A stretch of 64,000 bases of DNA from Bacillus sp. M6-12 (GTDB lineage: Bacteria; Bacillota; Bacilli; Bacillales; DSM-1321), in contig NZ_PGVF01000016.1 in NCBI RefSeq assembly GCF_002860285.1, positions 124,001 through 188,000 on the forward strand, read 5' to 3'. Both the position numbers and the translations under genes were made by a program. The notes below the pieces were generated by a model. It made no database searches and had not been told where the DNA came from. It saw nothing but the letters and a program-made list of their open reading frames with translations. Every line of letters begins with the position of its first letter. Position 1 is the stretch's first letter. Positions 34,458 through 43,804 of this stretch are shown one piece after another.

Positions 34458-35516
34458 CTAGTTGAATCTGCTTGCTGCTTGAAGAAACCATCCTTGCCCA
34501 TAAGTTGTTGTTCCAATACGGGCATTTGGACCTCCAGGCGGAAGCGCCACCATACCAACCGCACCGTTAGGCTGTACAACGGCCGAGATAGCGTTCATAG
34601 CTCGTTTAGCAGCTTCCTCAAATCTCATACCCTGGAATATGCCTAAATCAAGACCCTTTTTAATAGAGTAAGCAAACATTGCAGTTCCGGAAGCTTCTAG
34701 TGACTCATGACGGTCGTCAAGGATATTACGCCAAAACCCACTAGTATCTTGGTATTTAAGTAATGCTTCAAGACAATCTAGTAATATTTTTCCAATTTGT
34801 TCACGTGATGCGTCTTCAGGGGAAAGCTGTTCCCAAACATCTACAATAGCTGCTGTGACCCAGCCCATACCCCGAGCCCAATATTTGCTTTGAGGGAAAT
34901 AATTTGGCCGTTCACACCAGACGTGACGGAACAGACCGTTATTTTCTTGTAGGCATTCCGCATGAGTAACAATTTGTCGCACGGCCTCTTGGGTTGCTGA
35001 CGTATCACCTGTTATCTTACCGTATTCGGCAAAAAACGGACAAATAAACCATACTGTGTCTAACCATAGCTCAGGTGCTTCTTCCCGATGTACGAAAGCT
35101 CCATTGGAAGTTCGTTCAACTTTCTTATAATATTCCCATTGTCTTTGAGCCGCTTCAAGATAACGTTTGTCGCCAGTATGTTTGTATGCCCAAAGAACTC
35201 CACGGCCAAGCGGAGTTGAATGTACGGTACCCGTTATGGTAGAACGACCGCTCCAACGACCAACCGCATCACCAGGATCACCAGGAATAATGAGACTGAA
35301 TGCCAGTTGGCCATCAGAATCCTGGGTAGCAACAGCGTGATTAACGATACTTAATACGGTGTCCTGATATTCTGGACGAGCATTAAAGAGCAAGCCATCA
35401 ATTAATACTCCATTCTCCCAATTCTCATTTTTATAATGGTTTAGATTGATTGAATATTGACCTACCGCTGTAATAATTTCATTCAATGTTCTTTTTTTAT
35501 CATAAACTTTGACCAT
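34458..35516 (-). CDS. GH105 unsaturated glucuronyl/galacturonyl hydrolase (YteR/YesR type)
   Basis: 352 residues, (alpha/alpha)6 barrel. Family GH105 is indicated by LWLDTVWFICPFFAEYG, YWARGMGWVTAAIVDVWEQL and SLEASGTAMFAYSIKKG. These cytosolic enzymes hydrate the 4,5-double bond left by polysaccharide lyases and release a 4-deoxy-hexenuronate from a disaccharide. There is no signal peptide, so the substrate is imported, presumably by the ABC importer of this cluster. AGGAGGAATATAA precedes the ATG. The promoter and operator match those of the dhaK operon. Confidence 0.85.
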   Translation of the reverse strand: MVKVYDKKRTLNEIITAVGQYSINLNHYKNENWENGVLIDGLLFNARPEYQDTVLSIVNHAVATQDSDGQLAFSLIIPGDPGDAVGRWSGRSTITGTVHSTPLGRGVLWAYKHTGDKRYLEAAQRQWEYYKKVERTSNGAFVHREEAPELWLDTVWFICPFFAEYGKITGDTSATQEAVRQIVTHAECLQENNGLFRHVWCERPNYFPQSKYWARGMGWVTAAIVDVWEQLSPEDASREQIGKILLDCLEALLKYQDTSGFWRNILDDRHESLEASGTAMFAYSIKKGLDLGIFQGMRFEEAAKRAMNAISAVVQPNGAVGMVALPPGGPNARIGTTTYGQGWFLQAASRFN

Positions 35517-35573
35517 TTATATTCCTCCTATTTTTACCCAATTTTAATGCTAATGTAACGATTACTTCCGTTA

Positions 35574-35587
35574 TGTAATCGCTTACT
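35574..35587. promoter_or_regulatory. cre site (CcpA), copy 2
   Basis: TGTAATCGCTTACT, identical to the site at 23142-23155, in the leader of the GH105 gene. A related TGTAACGATTACTT lies at about 35553-35566. Confidence 0.65.
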
Positions 35588-35688
35588 AAAAGGTTGCTAA
35601 ATGAATGATTAAATCTTGAACTCCGAATTGTTGATTCTGGTAACACATTTTTCAACACCTCCACTGTAAACTAAAAACATATTTAAAA

Positions 35689-35720
35689 TACGTCCAACTA
35701 ATGATGTCCAACAACCTACA
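35689..35720. promoter_or_regulatory. FadR-type operator, copy 2
   Basis: Reverse complement contains TGTTGGACATCATTAGTTGG; 30 of 32 bases equal copy 1 at 23014-23045. It is placed just downstream of the GH105 promoter. Confidence 0.7.
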
Positions 35721-35731
35721 TTTACAATTCA

Positions 35732-35760
35732 ATTGTATAACCTAAAAATTAAAAAGTCAA
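35732..35760 (-). promoter_or_regulatory. Sigma-A promoter of the GH105 gene
   Basis: On the minus strand TTGACT (35755-35760), 17-bp spacer, TACAAT (35732-35737), preceded by ATAATTCAATATTTA as at the dhaK promoter. Confidence 0.75.
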
Positions 35761-36102
35761 TAAATATTGAATTATCAGAATTCTTTTTTTCTAAGAAAAC
35801 CAAAAGTGCAAAAGAGTGTTAAACATGGTTATTCTAGTCGCAACAATAGTGAAATTGATTTTTTGTAATACTGACAACTATGATGCGTTAAGGAGACTTA
35901 ATTAAAAAACAAAAGAAAATAAGGGAAAAAGAGAGAGGCTTTTCCTAAATTAAATGTTTTCATTTGCTTAATTTGATGAACATTATGAGATTCATGATTG
36001 TAATCTCCCTTACTGAGATAATAGAAGAGTTTTGGGCATGGTTAGGGAACTAGAAATTCTTTTTTTATTATGATTAAAAATAAAAAAACCATGTAATTTT
36101 AC
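35761..36102. other. AT-rich intergenic stretch, nothing recognised
   Basis: Apart from about 20 bp of promoter-like homology at its left end, this 342-bp stretch before the IS remnant shows no coding frame, hairpin or repeat that I can support. Confidence 0.5.
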
Positions 36103-36134
36103 GACGGCACTGAAAAAGTCCTTAAAAAAATAAA

Positions 36135-36174
36135 AGTAGGATTTCTCAAATATTTTGAGGAATCCTACTCTTTT
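36135..36174 (+). terminator. Left-end terminator of the IS remnant
   Basis: AGTAGGATT-CTCAAA and TTTGAG-AATCCTACT arms followed by CTTTTTG. Confidence 0.7.
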
Positions 36175-36217
36175 TGTTTTATAATTACATTATCAAAATT
36201 GATTGGGTGGTTTTAAG

Positions 36218-37662
36218 GTGATACAAGAACAGACATCAATAAACTTTAGTCCATTTATGCAACTCTATGGTTAAATTGTTCCCAAAGATAACATGTTACG
36301 AAAGTTAATGAGCTGATTGATTTATCATTTGTTTATGATGAACTTATGGATAATTATTGTCATGATAACGGTCGAAATGCTATCGATCCTATTCGCATGT
36401 TCAAATATCCATTCCTCAAGTCTGTACATGACCTATCCGGTGTTGACTTGGTTAAACGTTCTAAATATGATATGTCGTTTAAATAATTTCTTCACATGGC
36501 TCCGGAAGAGGAAGTATTTGATCCAATCTCATTAACTAAATTTCGAAAGCTCCGATTAATGGATACCAATCTTTTAGACCTGCTCATTAATAAAACCGTT
36601 GAAATAGCTATTGAAAAGGAAATCATCAAAAGTAATTCCATAATTGTGGATGCCACCCATACGAAAGCACGCAATAATCATCAGTCTCCTAAAGAGGTCC
36701 TTATGGACTGTTCCAAAAAGCTGAGAAAAACGATCTATAAAATAGACAAGGGATGAAAAAGTAGTTCCCTTCCAAAACGACAACTGATGTGTTGGAGATG
36801 AAATTATTTATTGCCAAGATCTCATTGATGTTATTGAAAAGGAAGAAGCTCTTGTTCAGTATCCAAAAGTTAAAAAACAGTTAAACCTTCTAAAAGAGAC
36901 GGTTGCGGACGATGTTGATCAATTACAGTTATCAAAAGATAAAGATGCAAAAGTAGGACATAAAAGTGCGGATTCTGCATTTTTAGGATATAAAACTCAC
37001 CTTGCCATGAGTGAAGAGCGAATTATCACTGCCGCCACGGTAACGACAGGTGCAAAGAATGATGGAATGCAATCAGAAACGCTAATTGTAAAAGCATCCA
37101 AGCTGGAATGGAAGTTAAAACAGTCATCGGTGATGCAGCATACTCCGAAAAGGGAAATATTGAATACACTACAAATAATGAGATAACATTAGTGGAGAAA
37201 TTAAATCCTTCTGTAACACAAGGCTTTCGAAAAAAAGAAGATAAATTTGAATTTAATAAAGATGCTGGAATGTATGTGATGTCTGTAAGGCAGGCCATAT
37301 GGCTATAAGGAGAGCTCGACAAGGTAAAAAAGTGTAGGCAAAAATCAGTTGACACTATTATTTTGATGTAGAAAAATGCAAATATTGCCCTTTCAAAGAT
37401 GGTTGTTATAAAGAAGGAGCGAAGAGTAAAAGTTATTTTTGCTTTCTCTTTAAAATAGTCACTTTCTTGAAATTTTACTTGTTCCCTATGTACATCTAAT
37501 TTAATGATTACACGCTACAAAATAGAAGCAAAAAATAGCGAATTAAAACACCGGCACGGGTATGATGTTGCGTCATCCTCGGGTCTAATTGGCATGAAAT
37601 TACAAGGGGCCATGGCAATTTTCACAATTAACGTGAAAAGAAAATTTAAGCTAATGAGTTGA
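36218..37662 (+). pseudogene. IS1182-family transposase, multiply disrupted
   Basis: GTG 36218 begins VIQEQTSINFSPFMQLYG, then a stop. Segments continue in different frames: LIDLSFVYDELMDNYCHDNG, APEEEVFDPISLTKFRKLRL, SNSIIVDATHTKARNN, LSKDKDAKVGHKSADS, AGMEVKTVIGDAAYSEKGNI and, near the end, IEAKNSELKHRHGYD to 37662. Stops, indels and a lost C-terminal segment make it inactive. Confidence 0.8.
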
Positions 37663-37690
37663 AAAATCTCGCACGGTATAAGTGAAAAAG

Positions 37691-37737
37691 GGACGACTTT
37701 CCATTCAAAAATCTGAATGTGAGTCGTCTTTTTTTTT
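37691..37737 (+). terminator. Right-end terminator of the IS remnant
   Basis: GACGACTTTCCATTCA and TGAATGTGAGTCGTC arms followed by nine T. Confidence 0.75.
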
Positions 37738-37806
37738 GTTAAGACTATTGCCATTAAAAAAACGTAAGTTTTTCAGCACCCTCAGTTTTAAACGGGTTAT
37801 TTAACA

Positions 37807-39027
37807 TTAGGAAATATTATTTTGCGTTATTTTATTATCTTTTTTCATAGTTTGAAAATATCCATATGTTAATGAGCGCCATATCCATTCAAAAGGGCCG
37901 AATCTAAAGTTCTTCATCCATATATAACTAAAGATCACTTGTAACGCATATATCAGAAGGCACAGGAATGTTCCTGTGACAAGGCTGACTTTCCCGTAAA
38001 GATCTAGTTCTAGAAAAATAAAAAGGGATACAATCGTTTGGGAAAGGTAATTGGTCAGAGCCATCTGTCCGGTATAACCGATTGGACGGAGAAGCTGCTG
38101 CCACTTTTTCTTTTTCAAAAGCAATGTCAATGAAGCAATATAGAAAAAGCACAATGTTAACCCGCTTAAGCTGGTAAATAGAAAAACGGCGGGTTCTTTA
38201 TATAGTCCTAACTCTATCGCGTTTAACTTAAAGGCGGCTAAAAGAATAACAAGCGGAATGCTAAGGGTTATGGATACCCGCCAAATTTTCTTTATCAAAG
38301 GAAGGTGTGTCGTACCTGGCTGAAAGATACCCCTTTTTCCTGCATAAAGCCCAAACAAAAACATTCCCAGCACCGTAATCATAACAAAGGGCTGATTCTC
38401 TAAAATTGGAATAATTTCTTCCTTGAACCGAAAGCGAACAAGTTCTGTGTATTGTGCATGCTGATAAAAATCAACGTATTCCGGGAGCTGGCTCTTTAAT
38501 TCTTGTTCCGCTGCTGCTTCTGAATCCTTCATTATTTCTTCGGGCAAAAAAAATTGAATCGAAACAAAAGCATGGAACAGAAATAATAAGCTGAACGCCC
38601 AGATCAGCAGTGTTTTCGTTTTACGTTTATAGAATAATAGCAGGAAAAAGCCGGTTAAAGCGTAGGTTAGCAATATATCCCCAAACCATAAAAAAACTAA
38701 ATGAAGTGCTCCAAATAAAAATAAGGCAAATAATCTTCTGGAAAATAGACGCTTAGTCTTCAACCCTTTTTGTTCTGCCCGGCTCATAAAAATGTAAAAC
38801 CCTAGCCCAAATAAAAAAGAAAACATAGTATAAAATTTAGTTTGGACAAATAATTGAAGGAAAAGGTCCAGCCAATAATCCACTCCTGTATATTCTGGAT
38901 AAGTCACAAGAAAAACAGGTGAATGAAAGGCGGGCATATTGACCAGGAAAATTCCCAATAATGCAAAACCCCTGATAATATCGATTGTCACTATCCTTTC
39001 CTTGGCGGAAATCGGTGCTGATTTCAT
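37807..39027 (-). CDS. DUF418-family membrane protein (YeiB-like)
   Basis: 406 residues with about ten hydrophobic segments. The N-terminal RIVTIDIIRGFALLGIFLVN is the conserved opening of the family, and the C-terminal DUF418 part has RPIGYTGQMALTNYLSQT and FRFGPFEWIWRSLTYG. Related to acyltransferase-3-like membrane proteins; function uncertain. GGGAGATAGAG precedes the ATG. Single gene, convergent with the IS remnant. Confidence 0.85.
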   Translation of the reverse strand: MKSAPISAKERIVTIDIIRGFALLGIFLVNMPAFHSPVFLVTYPEYTGVDYWLDLFLQLFVQTKFYTMFSFLFGLGFYIFMSRAEQKGLKTKRLFSRRLFALFLFGALHLVFLWFGDILLTYALTGFFLLLFYKRKTKTLLIWAFSLLFLFHAFVSIQFFLPEEIMKDSEAAAEQELKSQLPEYVDFYQHAQYTELVRFRFKEEIIPILENQPFVMITVLGMFLFGLYAGKRGIFQPGTTHLPLIKKIWRVSITLSIPLVILLAAFKLNAIELGLYKEPAVFLFTSLSGLTLCFFYIASLTLLLKKKKWQQLLRPIGYTGQMALTNYLSQTIVSLFIFLELDLYGKVSLVTGTFLCLLIYALQVIFSYIWMKNFRFGPFEWIWRSLTYGYFQTMKKDNKITQNNIS

Positions 39028-39359
39028 ATCTCTATCTCCCTTATATTAAAGAATCTGGTATGTACTAATTTGAGGGGCTTGTTTCCTATCTATATTTTCT
39101 CTCTAAGAGAATCTTATAATTTGCTAATATGTTCTGTACACAGTTTTTATAACAAACCGGTCGGTTAATATATTTAAAATTGGCGAATTGCTTTTTAGAA
39201 TTTTCCGCGGACAAGGAATTAAATAAAGTAAATTTTTGAATGGATAAATGTAATTCAATTATTCTGAGTTTCTGATAGTTTAATTCGAATATGTCCATGG
39301 CGGCTATAATTAACACCCATGTGACGGGCAAAATAATATTCCCTGCAGCGATTTCTCAG

Positions 39360-39437
39360 CTGAAAACTTGATCATGCAGCTGAAAACGACTTTTTCATCG
39401 CTAATTTTAGCCAATACTCACTTATCGATATGACTTT
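39360..39437. repeat. Intergenic repeat, copy B
   Basis: Contains TGAAAACTTG, GACTTTTTCAT, CTAAT, TTAGCCA, ACTCACTTAT and ATGACTTT in the same order as 3507-3598. Confidence 0.45.
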
Positions 39438-39513
39438 AATTTTGAATAATGGAACTGAATTGCTTCAATTCTTGATAAAAGATTTTGGTTTTATCAATCC
39501 GTGTTATAAGTTC

Positions 39514-39554
39514 AAAAGAGCAGGAAATCATTTTGATTTTCTGCTCTTTTCTGT
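39514..39554. terminator. Terminator-like hairpin without an obvious upstream gene
   Basis: AAAAGAGCAGGAAATCA (39514-39530) pairs with TGATTTTCTGCTCTTTT (39534-39550). It could end an unannotated RNA from the repeat region or serve the minus strand. Confidence 0.7.
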
Positions 39555-39802
39555 GGCTGCATCAATCTTTCAGTATAAGAAAAATTATCTGAGTAATATG
39601 TAAAATCTTAGGAATTAGCCCTCGTTCACTCCGCCTTTTATTGTGTCAATAAGTGCTAATGGCTTATTTCATATGTCCGTTCAAGTGTTGTGTTGGGAAC
39701 ATAAATGTATGATTACAAATTTGATGAATTAGACTGTTAAGTTAAAGTAAAACGCTATTTTATAATGCTGTGGCAAAAATTTTCGTACTATTAAAAAAGT
39801 AA

Positions 39803-39831
39803 TTGACAATTTTCAAAACATTTTATAAATT
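39803..39831 (+). promoter_or_regulatory. Sigma-A promoter of the anmK operon
   Basis: TTGACA (39803-39808), 17-bp spacer, TAAATT (39826-39831). Confidence 0.7.
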
Positions 39832-39844
39832 GATGGTAAGGATG

Positions 39845-39891
39845 TAATAAAGTTTAACGTTTTATTATGTAATTATGAAATTATATTACAT
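39845..39891. promoter_or_regulatory. Two adjacent inverted repeats, probable MurR/RpiR operators
   Basis: TAATAAA (39845-39851) with TTTATTA (39861-39867), and ATGTAAT (39867-39873) with ATTACAT (39885-39891). Both lie downstream of the promoter; the second resembles RpiR-family operators with TGTAAT/ATTACA arms. Confidence 0.5.
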
Positions 39892-39962
39892 GCTTTGATG
39901 CAGCTAACAAGAATTAACAACAATGGATATGTTAATCAATCTAAAGAAAGGACGGTTCAATA

Positions 39963-41183
39963 TTGTATAAAGCTCACCCTTTGAATTCCTATCAAGAAAG
40001 AAATGAGCACAATTTAATTGGAATCATGTCAGGTACGTCCTTAGATGGAATCGATACAGCGTTAGTTCGAATTTGTACAAATGATGTTGGAGAAATCAAA
40101 GAAGTTAAATTAAAGGCCTTTCTTTATGTGCCCTTCTCCGAAGAGTTAAGAACTCAAATATTGAATCTTTGTTCAGTCGAGACGGCTAAATTAGACGACT
40201 TAGTTATCATGCATTCAGGGATTTCAGAATGGTATGCGTTTGCGGTAAAACGCTTACTTTCTTTGCACAATATATCTGCTTCTGATGTAGATGCTATTTG
40301 CAGTCATGGACAAACCATTTGGCATGCTCCTTCTCCGGTCTCCTTTCCCGGGCCTGAAGGTGACATTAATGTGAAATCTACATTGCAAATTGGCTCTTTA
40401 TCGGTTCTGGCAGAGCGTACGGGGATCCCGGTTATTGGTGATTTCAGAGCGAGGGATATGGCTGCAGGTGGAGAAGGTGCCCCTTTAGTCCCTTACATGG
40501 ATGCCTTATTATTTAGCTCGGATGATAAAGGTAGAATATTGCAAAACATAGGCGGAATTGGAAACGCTACCATTTTACCGGCCAAAACATCCAAACAACC
40601 AGTATTTGCTTTTGATACAGGGCCTGGAAACATGGTGATCGATACTCTTGTCAGCCTTCATTCACTTGGGCAGCAAAAGTATGATTCTGAAGGGGAAATA
40701 GCAGCGTTGGGAGCAGTAGATAATAAACTATTGGATTCAATGCTGGAAGATCCCTTTTTCAAAAAATTACCGCCTAAAAGTACTGGCCGTGAAGACTATG
40801 GGGTATTGTATGCGAAGAAATTTTTGTCCGAGGGAGAAAGAAGGAATCTTTCATTCTATGACATTATAGCAACTGCCACAGCTTTGACGGCAAAAAGCAT
40901 TACTAATTCTTATAAGCAATTTGTCTATCCCACAGCAGAGATTTCAGAGCTTATTATTTCAGGCGGCGGAACGTACAACAAAACATTAATGCAAATGATT
41001 AAAGAATACCTTCCAGCTTCGATAGAAGTGAAAACAGCCGGTGATTTCGGAGTGCCGGATGATGCAAAAGAAGCCGTTGCCTTCGCAGTTTTGGGGCATG
41101 AAACCTTGATGGGCCGTCCCAGCAACCTGCCGGAAGTTACCGGAGCAAAACACCCGGTTATTTTAGGCAATATCTGCTTTTAA
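39963..41183 (+). CDS. anmK: Anhydro-N-acetylmuramic acid kinase
   Basis: 406 residues, TTG start with AAAGGA upstream. AnmK family motifs: IGIMSGTSLDGIDTALVRI near the N-terminus, SHGQTIWHAP, FRARDMAAGGEGAPLVPYMD, NIGGIGNATILP and FDTGPGNMVID. The enzyme opens the 1,6-anhydro ring of anhydroMurNAc with ATP to give MurNAc-6-phosphate, the substrate of MurQ encoded at the end of this gene set. Confidence 0.92.
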   Translation: MYKAHPLNSYQERNEHNLIGIMSGTSLDGIDTALVRICTNDVGEIKEVKLKAFLYVPFSEELRTQILNLCSVETAKLDDLVIMHSGISEWYAFAVKRLLSLHNISASDVDAICSHGQTIWHAPSPVSFPGPEGDINVKSTLQIGSLSVLAERTGIPVIGDFRARDMAAGGEGAPLVPYMDALLFSSDDKGRILQNIGGIGNATILPAKTSKQPVFAFDTGPGNMVIDTLVSLHSLGQQKYDSEGEIAALGAVDNKLLDSMLEDPFFKKLPPKSTGREDYGVLYAKKFLSEGERRNLSFYDIIATATALTAKSITNSYKQFVYPTAEISELIISGGGTYNKTLMQMIKEYLPASIEVKTAGDFGVPDDAKEAVAFAVLGHETLMGRPSNLPEVTGAKHPVILGNICF

Positions 41184-41244
41184 TCTTATAAATACATTAA
41201 TCTTTTGGAAAAATTGTTTTTACTAAAAAAAAGGGGTCCGATTT

Positions 41245-42783
41245 ATGAGAAAAAAACTTGGATTGGCAATTTTGTTAACGTTAATGCTCATTTTGTCTGC
41301 ATGTACGGGAGGCAGTAAAGAATCATCCTCATCTTCATCAACTAAAAGTAAAGATGGCGAAAAACAGCTAATCGTTGCTTCTGATCAGGATCCGGTCGGA
41401 TTAGATCCACACAAAACTCCAGCCGCTTCAAGCGTCAGAGTGTATTCACTGATTTATGACAGATTGGTTCATATGGATTCAGAAATGAAAATTGTACCTG
41501 CACTGGCCGAAAAATGGAATATCAGTGAGGATGGAAAATCAATTACTTTCAACTTGGTTAAAGGTGTCAAGTTCCATAATGGAAGGGAAATGACATCAGA
41601 AGATGTAAAATTCAGTTTTGAAAGAATATTAAATCCAGACACTGGTTCAACTGTAAAATCCTATTTTAGCAGTATTGCCAAGATTGAAACACCGGACGCT
41701 CAGACTGTTGTGTTTCATTTATCAGCACCTGATGCAGCATTCCTTAATAATGCATCTGTTGCCTCTGCGGCCATTGTTCCTAAGGAAGTTAAAGACTTAA
41801 ACACTGAAGCTGTAGGTACAGGGCCATTTATCCTGGACAAGATGGAAGCAGGACAGTTTGTTACCCTAAAGAAGAACCCGGATTATTACAATAAAGATAG
41901 AGTAAAAGTAGATTCAATAAAGTTTAACATTATGAAAGACGAGTCTCAGCGTACAGCAGCATTACGTTCAGGGAAAGTTGATGTTGCATCAATCAGTGCA
42001 GACACGGCCTCCCTATTGGAAAAAGCTAAAAATGTAGAAGTTAAAGGGTATCAATCAATGGAATATAGCTATTTAGGAATTAACACAGCTAAAAAGCCCT
42101 TTAATGATGTAAAGGTTAGACAAGCTATCAGTTTTGCGATCGACCGGCAGGCAATTGTCGATACTGTATGGAAAGGGAAGGCAGCATTGACTGGACCTAT
42201 TTCACCAGCTGCCGAGCAGTGGGCTACGGATGCCGGCAAACTTCCAGGCTACAAGCAAGATACTAATAAAGCAAAGAGTTTACTAGCTGAAGCTGGATAT
42301 CCGGATGGATTTGATACAACAATCTACACTGCATCTACATACCCGGATATGATTGATTCCGCACAGGTTATTCAAGAACAATTAAAAGCAATTGGCGTTA
42401 ATGCGCAAATTAAACAGCTTGAGTGGGGCGCGTATATTGAAATGTGGAAATCGAAAAACACAGATTTACTGGTAGGCCGTAACACATCAGGAACTGATCC
42501 TGATCGCTCAACAAGATATTTCTTCTCAACGGAAGGTTCTGCAAATGTATGGAACTACTCAAACAAAGAGTTTGATTCTATCGTTCAGAAAGCATTAGAG
42601 ACTAATGATGAAAATCAGCGGAAAACTTACTATGACCAGGCTCAGACTATTCTAGCTGAAGAAAATCCTAATCTATTCCTTGCATCACCGATGAATTTCT
42701 ACGCTGTATCCGGCAGGGTACAAGGTTTTGAACCAACGGTTGCCGGAGAATCGGTTGCCCTTTTAAATGCTTCATTAAAATAA
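41245..42783 (+). CDS. Peptide/muropeptide-binding lipoprotein (SBP_bac_5)
   Basis: 512 residues; lipoprotein signal ending ILSACTGG. The Dpp/Opp-type fold shows in VGLDPHKTPAASSVRVYSLI, WNISEDGKSITFNLVKGVKF and FNDVKVRQAISFAIDRQAIV. Located between anmK and the permeases, so the ligand is probably a cell-wall fragment such as a MurNAc-peptide rather than a general peptide. AAAAGGGGTCC precedes the ATG. Confidence 0.85.
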   Translation: MRKKLGLAILLTLMLILSACTGGSKESSSSSSTKSKDGEKQLIVASDQDPVGLDPHKTPAASSVRVYSLIYDRLVHMDSEMKIVPALAEKWNISEDGKSITFNLVKGVKFHNGREMTSEDVKFSFERILNPDTGSTVKSYFSSIAKIETPDAQTVVFHLSAPDAAFLNNASVASAAIVPKEVKDLNTEAVGTGPFILDKMEAGQFVTLKKNPDYYNKDRVKVDSIKFNIMKDESQRTAALRSGKVDVASISADTASLLEKAKNVEVKGYQSMEYSYLGINTAKKPFNDVKVRQAISFAIDRQAIVDTVWKGKAALTGPISPAAEQWATDAGKLPGYKQDTNKAKSLLAEAGYPDGFDTTIYTASTYPDMIDSAQVIQEQLKAIGVNAQIKQLEWGAYIEMWKSKNTDLLVGRNTSGTDPDRSTRYFFSTEGSANVWNYSNKEFDSIVQKALETNDENQRKTYYDQAQTILAEENPNLFLASPMNFYAVSGRVQGFEPTVAGESVALLNASLK

Positions 42784-42793
42784 GTAAGACATT

Positions 42794-42819
42794 GCGGGTA
42801 GAAATAAAAAACTACCCGC
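42794..42819 (+). promoter_or_regulatory. Hairpin after the binding-protein gene
   Basis: GCGGGTAG (42794-42801) pairs with CTACCCGC (42812-42819), then TTGTGTTTT. Placed between binding protein and permease as in the other importer, so likely an mRNA-stabilising or partial-termination element. Confidence 0.6.
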
Positions 42820-42848
42820 TTGTGTTTTCCATTACAGGGGGGAAATGA

Positions 42849-43790
42849 ATGGGGCGTTATATTATCAATCGCTTACTTACACTCATACCCATAGTTTTTG
42901 GCATTTCTATACTTGTGTTCCTGATTCTGCATATAGTTCCTGGAGATCCGGCCTCAATCATGCTGGGTACCAGCGCTACACCGGAGGCCATTGCGGCATT
43001 AAGAGAAAGTATGGGTTTGAATGATACTTTAGTAGTTCAATATTTTAAATGGATTAGCGGAGTTTTTACAGGTGACTTTGGGGTGTCAGTTAATACTGGC
43101 AGCGAAGTTCTGCCTGAAATTATAAGTCGGTTTTTAGTTACAGTCCAGCTTACATTCTTTGCAGCTATTATCGGATGGGCTATAGCTATCCCAATTGGCA
43201 TAATATCAGCAGTAAAAGCAAACACCGTGTTTGATATTGTTGGCAGATTAATGGCAATGCTGGGAATTTCCGTACCGAATTTTGCTGTAGGAACTCTGCT
43301 GCTGCTTGGATTATCTCTTTATTTTGGATGGTTCCCGCCAATTGACTTTGTCAATGTCTGGGAAGACCCGATCGCGGCATTTCAAGTTCTGATTCTTCCA
43401 GCAATCACTTTGGGCATCGTCCTTGCTGCAGGTATTATGAGGATGACGCGTTCAGCTTTTTTGGAGACATTGAACAAGGATTTCATTCGCACTGCCAGGG
43501 CGAAAGGCAACAGTGAAATAGCAGTCGTCATTGGCCATGCATTGCGCAACTCGGCGATACCAGTCCTAACCATCGCCGGCATGCAGATTGGTTATCTATT
43601 GGGAGGAGCAGTCATAATTGAACAGTTATTCTCTCTTCCGGGACTTGGTCAATTTGTACTGGAAGGCATTCAACAGAGGGACTACCCAGTTGTTCAAGGG
43701 GGCGTTCTGTTTATTGCAGTTGTCTTCGTATTTGTAAATTTCTTAATAGACATCATTTATACATGGATTGATCCACGAATCAAATATTGA
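42849..43790 (+). CDS. DppB/OppB-type ABC permease
   Basis: 313 residues, six helices; starts MGRYIINRLLTLIPIVFGIS, the family signature opening. FLILHIVPGDPASIMLG follows, and the coupling loop is DFIRTARAKGNSEIAVVIGH. The C-terminal IDIIYTWIDPRIKY is typical. A G6AAA ribosome site is present. Forms the importer with the next permease and two ATPases. Confidence 0.88.
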   Translation: MGRYIINRLLTLIPIVFGISILVFLILHIVPGDPASIMLGTSATPEAIAALRESMGLNDTLVVQYFKWISGVFTGDFGVSVNTGSEVLPEIISRFLVTVQLTFFAAIIGWAIAIPIGIISAVKANTVFDIVGRLMAMLGISVPNFAVGTLLLLGLSLYFGWFPPIDFVNVWEDPIAAFQVLILPAITLGIVLAAGIMRMTRSAFLETLNKDFIRTARAKGNSEIAVVIGHALRNSAIPVLTIAGMQIGYLLGGAVIIEQLFSLPGLGQFVLEGIQQRDYPVVQGGVLFIAVVFVFVNFLIDIIYTWIDPRIKY

Positions 43791-43804
43791 GGAGGAGCCT
43801 TACA

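Larger units (their letters stand above)
36103..37783 (+). mobile_element. Degenerate IS1182-family element
   Basis: The diverged ends GACGGCACTGAAAAAGT (left) and, inverted, GAGGGTGCTGAAAAACT (right, ending 37783) look like eroded terminal repeats. Each end has an inward terminator hairpin. Encodes the broken transposase at 36218-37662. Confidence 0.65.
39028..39962. other. Long intergenic region between DUF418 gene and anmK
   Basis: 935 bp without a convincing gene. It holds the intergenic repeat copy B, a terminator at 39514, a promoter at 39803 and two inverted repeats before anmK. A frame on the minus strand (39086-39331) lacks a ribosome site and family features. Confidence 0.6.

Noticed and set aside
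36103-37783. The two IS1182-type elements as identical arms of a composite transposon
   Set aside because: The left and right transposases belong to different subgroups with different terminal repeats, so simple composite transposition is not supported.
39086-39331. 81-codon minus-strand frame in the gap before anmK
   Set aside because: No ribosome site, composition like random AT-rich DNA, and not linked to any operon.
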